This document shows positions 5,975 through 10,218 of a stretch of 10,218 bases of DNA, piece by piece. This DNA comes from Bacteroidales bacterium UBA3742. GTDB taxonomy: Bacteria; Bacteroidota; Bacteroidia; Bacteroidales; Paludibacteraceae. Every line of letters starts with the position of its first letter. Position 1 is the first letter of the stretch. The notes under the pieces are model-generated. The model was not told the DNA's origin. It saw nothing but the letters and a program-made list of their open reading frames with translations, and did no database searches. The stretch covers positions 1 to 10,218 of the forward strand of contig DFGU01000049.1 in assembly GCA_002371785.1 (NCBI GenBank). Direction: 5' to 3'. The position numbers were made by a program, and so were the translations under genes.

Positions 5975-6060
5975 TCGAAAGTCAAAAGATCGCTTCGCTC
6001 AAAGTCGAAAGCCGAAAATCGTAAATCGTAAATGACCAAATGGTAAATGAATAAATAGGA
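5973..6060 (+). repeat. Mosaic junction repeat, copy 3 (murE to mraY gap)
   Basis: This copy fills most of the 96-base murE-mraY gap. It starts with AGTCGAAAGTCAAAAG (5973-5988), identical to 1239-1254. A different small inverted repeat follows, GATCGCTTCGCTC (5988-6000, 4 bp of pairing with one mismatch and loop CTT). Next is AAAGTCGAAAGCC (6001-6013), identical to 1258-1270. It ends in AT-rich 7-8-bp units of the form AAATCGT/AAATGACC/AAATGGT (about 6015-6056). The order of parts is the same as in copy 1, but the hairpin and the tandem unit are of another type. An AGGA at 6057-6060 lies 10 bases before the mraY ATG and may help ribosome binding. Confidence 0.75.
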
Positions 6061-6070
6061 AAATATAATT

Positions 6071-7345
6071 ATGTTTTACCAACTCAACACATTATTGCAG
6101 GGTCTGCCCGGTGCACGACTGATGACCTACATCTCGTTCCGCGCCATCGTAGCAGCCGTGCTGGCTATGCTCATCAGCATCTTGCTGGGTGAGTACTTTA
6201 TCAATTTCATGAAGCGTCATCAGTTCTTTGAGCAGCAACGCGACGAGAAATTGGATCCGTTTAACGTCAACAAGAAGGGCGTTCCGACCATGGGAGGCGT
6301 GGTGGTACTGACCGCCATATTGGTGCCCTGCCTCCTGGTAGGCCGACTGAGCAATATCTACATGCTGCTCATGATGGCTACGACGCTCATCCTGGGTGCG
6401 TTGGGTTTTGCCGACGACTATATCAAGACCTTCCGCCACAACAAAGACGGTCTGAACGGCTGGATCAAAATAGCCGGTCAGGTGCTGGTGGGTCTGCTGG
6501 TCGGTCTGACGCTGCGTTACAGCCCTGTGACGACCATGAACGAGCGCGTAGAGACCTACACGGAGGACGGCGTCACGTACGTCGTCAAGAGCGAGTCCGT
6601 CAAGTCCACCCGCACGACGATTCCCTTCTTTAAGAGCCACAATTTCAACTATGCAGACATGTTTTCCTTCCTCGGCGAAGAGAACAAATACCGTGCCGGA
6701 TGGATATTCTTCGTACTGCTTACGGTGTTCGTGGTAGCGGCTGTGAGCAACGGCGCGAACCTCAACGACGGAATGGATGGTATGTGTGCCGGCAACTCGG
6801 CCATCATAGGCATCGCGCTCATTGTGCTGGCCTATATCAGCGGTAGTGTGGTATGGGCCAACTACTTCGACGTGATGTATATCCCGCACAGCGAAGAGTT
6901 GGTAGTCTTCCTCGGTGCGTTTGTGGGTGCGCTGATAGGCTATCTATGGTGGAATAGTTTCCCCGCGCAGATCTTCATGGGCGACACGGGTAGCCTGGCT
7001 ATCGGTGGCATCATCGGCGTATGTGCCGTACTGATCCACAAGGAGCTGCTCATTCCGATCCTGTGCGGTGTGTTCCTGATGGAGAGCGTGTCGGTGATCC
7101 TGCAGACGCAAGTTTACAAATGGCATAAGAAACGCAACGGCAGCCACGTACGTATCTGGAAACGCACGCCCATACATGATCATTTCCGCACCTCGATGGA
7201 GCAGGTGCTGAAGGTAGATCCTACGTGCGTCGTACGCCTGAAGGGCAAGAAGAAGCTGGATCACGAATCAAAGATCGTACTCCGCTTCTGCATCGTCACC
7301 CTCATCCTTGCCGCATTTACAATTTTGACACTTAAGATTCGATAA
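6071..7345 (+). CDS. mraY: Phospho-N-acetylmuramoyl-pentapeptide-transferase MraY
   Basis: MraY transfers phospho-MurNAc-pentapeptide from UDP to undecaprenyl phosphate, making lipid I at the inner membrane. The 424-residue protein is strongly hydrophobic with about ten membrane segments. Family motifs are KKGVPTMGG (68-76), the catalytic-site DDYIK (115-119), NLNDGMDG (230-237, usually NLTDGLDG), FMGDTGSLA (302-310) and PIHDHF (367-372, usually PIHHHF). Both aspartates of NxNDGxDG are kept, so the enzyme should be active. Residues about 153-207 form an extra polar loop compared with the roughly 360-residue E. coli protein, a length typical of Bacteroidota. The start at 6071 gives a full first membrane region. 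murD follows after 6 bases. Confidence 0.97.
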   Translation: MFYQLNTLLQGLPGARLMTYISFRAIVAAVLAMLISILLGEYFINFMKRHQFFEQQRDEKLDPFNVNKKGVPTMGGVVVLTAILVPCLLVGRLSNIYMLLMMATTLILGALGFADDYIKTFRHNKDGLNGWIKIAGQVLVGLLVGLTLRYSPVTTMNERVETYTEDGVTYVVKSESVKSTRTTIPFFKSHNFNYADMFSFLGEENKYRAGWIFFVLLTVFVVAAVSNGANLNDGMDGMCAGNSAIIGIALIVLAYISGSVVWANYFDVMYIPHSEELVVFLGAFVGALIGYLWWNSFPAQIFMGDTGSLAIGGIIGVCAVLIHKELLIPILCGVFLMESVSVILQTQVYKWHKKRNGSHVRIWKRTPIHDHFRTSMEQVLKVDPTCVVRLKGKKKLDHESKIVLRFCIVTLILAAFTILTLKIR

Positions 7346-7351
7346 ACGGAA

Positions 7352-8632
7352 ATGGAGAAACTGGTTGTATTAGGAGCCGGAGAGAGCGGCACGGGTGCTG
7401 CTATCCTGGGAAAAGTGAAAGGCTATGATGTTTTTGTGAGCGACATGGGCACCATCAAGGAGCCCTATCGCGCCATGCTGGATCAGCACGGCATAGCATG
7501 GGAGGACGGTCATCATACCGAGGAGCGTGTGCTCCGGGCCGACCTGATCGTGAAGAGTCCGGGTATTCCGGCCTCGGCACCGCTGGTGAAGAAACTGGCC
7601 GAACAGGGTACGCCCATCATCTCGGAGATAGAGTTTGCGTCGCGTTACACGCAGGCCAAGATGATATGCATCACGGGTTCGAACGGCAAGACGACGACCA
7701 CCTCGCTCGTCTTCGACATGCTGCGCCGTGCGGGACTGGACGTAGGTCTGGCCGGCAATATAGGCAATTCGCTCGCGCTGCAGGTGGCTCAGGAGGATCA
7801 TCGCTACTACGTGATCGAGCTCAGTTCCTTCCAGTTGGACAATATGTACGACTTCAAGGCCGACGTGGCCATCCTTCTCAATATCACGCCCGACCATCTG
7901 GATCGCTATGATTTCTGCTTCCAGAACTACGTGGATGCCAAGTTCCGCATTGCGCAAAACCAGACCAAGGAGGATGCCTTCATCTACTGGGCCGAGGATC
8001 CCGTGATCAGCCGCGAGATGGAGAAACTCAAACTGGGTGCTACGCTCTACCCCTTCGGCTTTGAGTTGCCTTCGCCGCTACCCGTCAGCGTCGATGAACT
8101 GGCGCTGCGTGGCAAGCACAACCAGCTGAACTCGATGGCCGCTACCATCGCGGCGCGCGTTGTGGGTATCCGCAACGAGGTGATCCGCGAGAGCTTGACC
8201 ACCTTTGCCGGCGTGGAGCACCGTCTGCAGTACGTAGCCACGGTGCGTGGCGTACGCTATATCAACGACTCCAAAGCAACGAATGTCAACTCCTGTTGGT
8301 ACGCCCTGGAGTCGATGAACACGCCTACGGTACTCATCCTGGGCGGCAAGGACAAAGGCAACGACTATTCGGAAATCGACGAACTGGTGCGCGAGAAATG
8401 CCATACGCTCGTCTTCATGGGCCTGCATAACGAGAAACTGCACGAGCATTTTGACTCGTTCGGACTCCGCATCATCGATACCGACAACCTGCACGACGCC
8501 GTTCGTGGTGCCTATGAGGCGGCCCGTGAGGGCGACACCGTGCTGCTCTCACCCTGCTGCGCCAGCTTCGACCTGTTCCGCTCGTACGAAGACCGAGGCG
8601 AGCAGTTTATGCAAGCCGTAAGAGAATTATAA
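7352..8632 (+). CDS. murD: UDP-MurNAc-L-alanine:D-glutamate ligase MurD
   Basis: MurD adds D-glutamate to UDP-MurNAc-L-Ala in the cytoplasm. The 426-residue product has an N-terminal nucleotide-binding fold with VLGAGESGTG (6-15), the ATP loop TGSNGKTTTT (108-117), ELSSFQL (156-162), the lysine expected to be carbamylated at K197 in YVDAKFRI, GKHN (254-257), NDSKATN (305-311), GGKDKG (331-336) and the C-terminal SPCCASFDLF (400-409). All key motifs are intact. The link between YPFG (233-236) and ELALRGKHN (249-257) is about 16 residues shorter than the same region recalled from E. coli MurD, which accounts for the short total length. The gene sits 6 bases after mraY and 21 bases before ftsW. 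Confidence 0.97.
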   Translation: MEKLVVLGAGESGTGAAILGKVKGYDVFVSDMGTIKEPYRAMLDQHGIAWEDGHHTEERVLRADLIVKSPGIPASAPLVKKLAEQGTPIISEIEFASRYTQAKMICITGSNGKTTTTSLVFDMLRRAGLDVGLAGNIGNSLALQVAQEDHRYYVIELSSFQLDNMYDFKADVAILLNITPDHLDRYDFCFQNYVDAKFRIAQNQTKEDAFIYWAEDPVISREMEKLKLGATLYPFGFELPSPLPVSVDELALRGKHNQLNSMAATIAARVVGIRNEVIRESLTTFAGVEHRLQYVATVRGVRYINDSKATNVNSCWYALESMNTPTVLILGGKDKGNDYSEIDELVREKCHTLVFMGLHNEKLHEHFDSFGLRIIDTDNLHDAVRGAYEAAREGDTVLLSPCCASFDLFRSYEDRGEQFMQAVREL

Positions 8633-8653
8633 GAAACTAGAAACAAGACAATT

Positions 8654-10021
8654 ATGGCAAATCGTTCGGCTATCGACAAGACGTTCTGGGGACTCTTTAT
8701 AATCCTCATCGTCGTAGCGATCATAGCGCTCTTCTCGGCCAGCAGTACGCTGGTGTATAAGAGTACATCGATGTTTAGCATCGTAGGACAGCAGATACTG
8801 TTTATCGCCCTGGGCGTATTAGTGGCCTATGGCATACAGTTCATGCCCTCGGTATGGATACGCCGAGGCGGCTATGCCTTGCTGGCGTTTGCGATACTGA
8901 TGTGCCTCTGTACGATGATGCCGTCCTTGCCCTTCGTCAAGACCATCAATGGTGCTTCGCGCTGGGTACAGATATGGAAGATCTCGTTCCAGCCCTCCGA
9001 GCTGGCCAAGTTATCGATGGTGGTCGTCATTGCCGACCTGCTCTCGCGCGCCAAGGACGAGGAGCAGAAACGGAAGTACTTCTACTGGTCAGCCGCTATC
9101 GCCGTGATGACCACCTTCCCCATCCTGCTCAACAACCTCTCCACAGCCGTGCTGATATGGACCATCTTTGTCGCCATGCTCTTCCTAGCACGCATCCAGT
9201 GGAAATACATCCTGATGTGCGTCTTTATCCCCTTGTTCATCTTGGTCACCGGACTCGGTGCCGCCAAGCTGTATATCAGTAGCGGCCACGAGTTGACCGG
9301 CCCCTTTGAGCGTGCCAAGACATGGGTGACGCGACTGGACGAGTTTGGCAACAAGGCGCATGAGAGCAAGGAGCAACAAGCCAAGATGGCCAAGATGACG
9401 CCCGAACAGCAACGCAACTACGAGAAGGCGCAGATACGTCAGGACATGCAGAACAAGAACAGCCAACGTACCTTCTCGCTGCTGGCCGTGTGGCGTGGCG
9501 GCAAGTCGCCGCTGGGCGTACTGCCGGGCAACAGCAAGGAGCGTGACTTCCTGCCCGTAGCCTATGCCGACTATATCTTTGCAATCATCGTAGAGGAGTC
9601 GGGCGTGATAGGTGCAGCCTTCCTGATGTTCCTCTTCCTGGCCATCCTGTTCCGAGCCTGCTATGTCTCCAGCCGGTTCGACGACTTTGCCTCGATGCTC
9701 ATGATGATGGGCTTGGCACTGATGCTGACCTGCCAGGCGCTGATATCGATGATGGTGGTCGTTGGTCTGGGACCCGTCACGGGACAGCCCCTGCCGCTCA
9801 TCACGCGAGGCGGTACGAGCGCCATTGTCACCAGTCTCTACTTCGGCATCATGATGTGCGTCAGCCGTGAGCAGACCATGCTGCGCAAGCGCGTCAGCGG
9901 AACGGAGGAGGAGAGCAAGAACGATATACCCGAACTGCTCATCATGGAGCCGGAGACGAAAGAACCGGAACCGGCACCGGAGCTGGTTATCCAACCCGTA
10001 ATAACTGAAGAAGAAGCATAA
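8654..10021 (+). CDS. ftsW: Septal peptidoglycan glycosyltransferase FtsW (SEDS family)
   Basis: FtsW is the polytopic SEDS polymerase that builds septal glycan strands from lipid II with FtsI. The 455-residue protein carries NGASRW (99-104), FQPSELAK (112-119), the extracytoplasmic stretch FLPVAYADYIFAII (299-312) with D306 as the expected catalytic aspartate, and GQPLPLITRGGTSAI (377-391), the family form of LPFISYGGSS. The glutamate usual in LPEA is valine here. Between about 228 and 275 lies a very polar, charged, glutamine-rich loop that replaces the short loop of Proteobacterial FtsW. After the last membrane segment (near 402) comes an acidic, proline-rich cytoplasmic tail (416-455) with no recognised domain. 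The place between murD and murG supports FtsW over RodA. murG begins 5 bases later. Confidence 0.95.
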   Translation: MANRSAIDKTFWGLFIILIVVAIIALFSASSTLVYKSTSMFSIVGQQILFIALGVLVAYGIQFMPSVWIRRGGYALLAFAILMCLCTMMPSLPFVKTINGASRWVQIWKISFQPSELAKLSMVVVIADLLSRAKDEEQKRKYFYWSAAIAVMTTFPILLNNLSTAVLIWTIFVAMLFLARIQWKYILMCVFIPLFILVTGLGAAKLYISSGHELTGPFERAKTWVTRLDEFGNKAHESKEQQAKMAKMTPEQQRNYEKAQIRQDMQNKNSQRTFSLLAVWRGGKSPLGVLPGNSKERDFLPVAYADYIFAIIVEESGVIGAAFLMFLFLAILFRACYVSSRFDDFASMLMMMGLALMLTCQALISMMVVVGLGPVTGQPLPLITRGGTSAIVTSLYFGIMMCVSREQTMLRKRVSGTEEESKNDIPELLIMEPETKEPEPAPELVIQPVITEEEA

Positions 10022-10026
10022 TAGCC

Positions 10027-10218
10027 ATGAAGTACTTGATTTCCGGAGGGGGAACCGGTGGACATATCTTCCCCGCAGTGAGTATCGCCAATGCGCTCCG
10101 CGAACTGGACCCGGAGGCAGAGATACTGTTTGTAGGTGCGCTGGGACGCATGGAGATGGAGCGTGTACCCGAAGCCGGGTATAAGATCGTCGGTCTGCCG
10201 GTGCGCGGCTTCAACCGG
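10027..10218 (+). CDS. murG: UDP-GlcNAc:lipid I GlcNAc transferase MurG, N-terminal part (cut by window edge)
   Basis: MurG adds GlcNAc to lipid I on the cytoplasmic face of the membrane, giving lipid II. The 64 visible codons begin MKYLISGGGTGGHIFPAVS, which includes the glycine-rich GGGTGGH loop diagnostic of the GT28 family. They continue through a Rossmann strand (EILFVGALGRMEMERVPEAG) to VGLPVRGFNR at the window edge. The usual lysine or glutamine region after VG is G-A-L-G-R-M-E, still close to the family pattern. The start 5 bases after the ftsW stop gives the expected N-terminus. Confidence 0.96.
   Translation, partial: MKYLISGGGTGGHIFPAVSIANALRELDPEAEILFVGALGRMEMERVPEAGYKIVGLPVRGFNR

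Noticed and set aside
6061..6078. Possible internal promoter before mraY (TATGTTTT near the start codon)
   Set aside because: It lacks the final G of TAnnTTTG, overlaps the start codon and has no TTTG at the right distance upstream.

Overview
The window is the front of a division and cell-wall (dcw) operon from a member of the Bacteroidota, most likely order Bacteroidales. Four things support this. The gene order is mraZ-rsmH-ftsL-ftsI-murE-mraY-murD-ftsW-murG with no murF between murE and mraY. Two promoters have the Bacteroidota TAnnTTTG -7 element. Starts lack strong Shine-Dalgarno sequences and usually follow A-rich leaders. FtsL, MraY and FtsW have Bacteroidota-type forms. A family-level placement such as Prevotellaceae is only a guess. 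Coding DNA is fairly GC-rich, while the control region is very AT-rich.

Layout. Positions 1-395 (minus strand) hold rplU (bL21) and the first codons of rpmA (bL27). Positions 396-792 are a divergent control region. It holds a good rplU promoter, an mraZ promoter, two oppositely oriented pairs of TGGGN direct repeats that look like MraZ binding boxes, and two identical 11-bp palindromes between them. From 793 to the right edge nine genes run on the plus strand with gaps of 2 to 96 bases, ending in a cut murG. No internal terminator is visible, so they are probably one transcript continuing to murC, ftsQ, ftsA and ftsZ beyond the window.

How the genes work together. MraZ is the transcription factor of the cluster and RsmH modifies 16S rRNA. 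MurE and MurD build the UDP-MurNAc-peptide. MraY moves it to the lipid carrier to give lipid I, and MurG adds GlcNAc to give lipid II. FtsW polymerises lipid II and FtsI crosslinks it at the septum, with FtsL as a divisome partner.

No new multi-gene system was found; the gene content is conserved housekeeping. The notable signals are: (1) a mosaic repeat at three gene junctions, which in two cases is read in frame and gives the unrelated proteins MraZ and RsmH the same C-terminal RSASGVEN tail and the same stop codon; (2) the mirrored candidate MraZ operator pairs in the divergent control region; and (3) smaller protein oddities: an FtsI ending without a PASTA domain, a shortened MurD central domain, motif changes in MraY, and a charged loop in FtsW.
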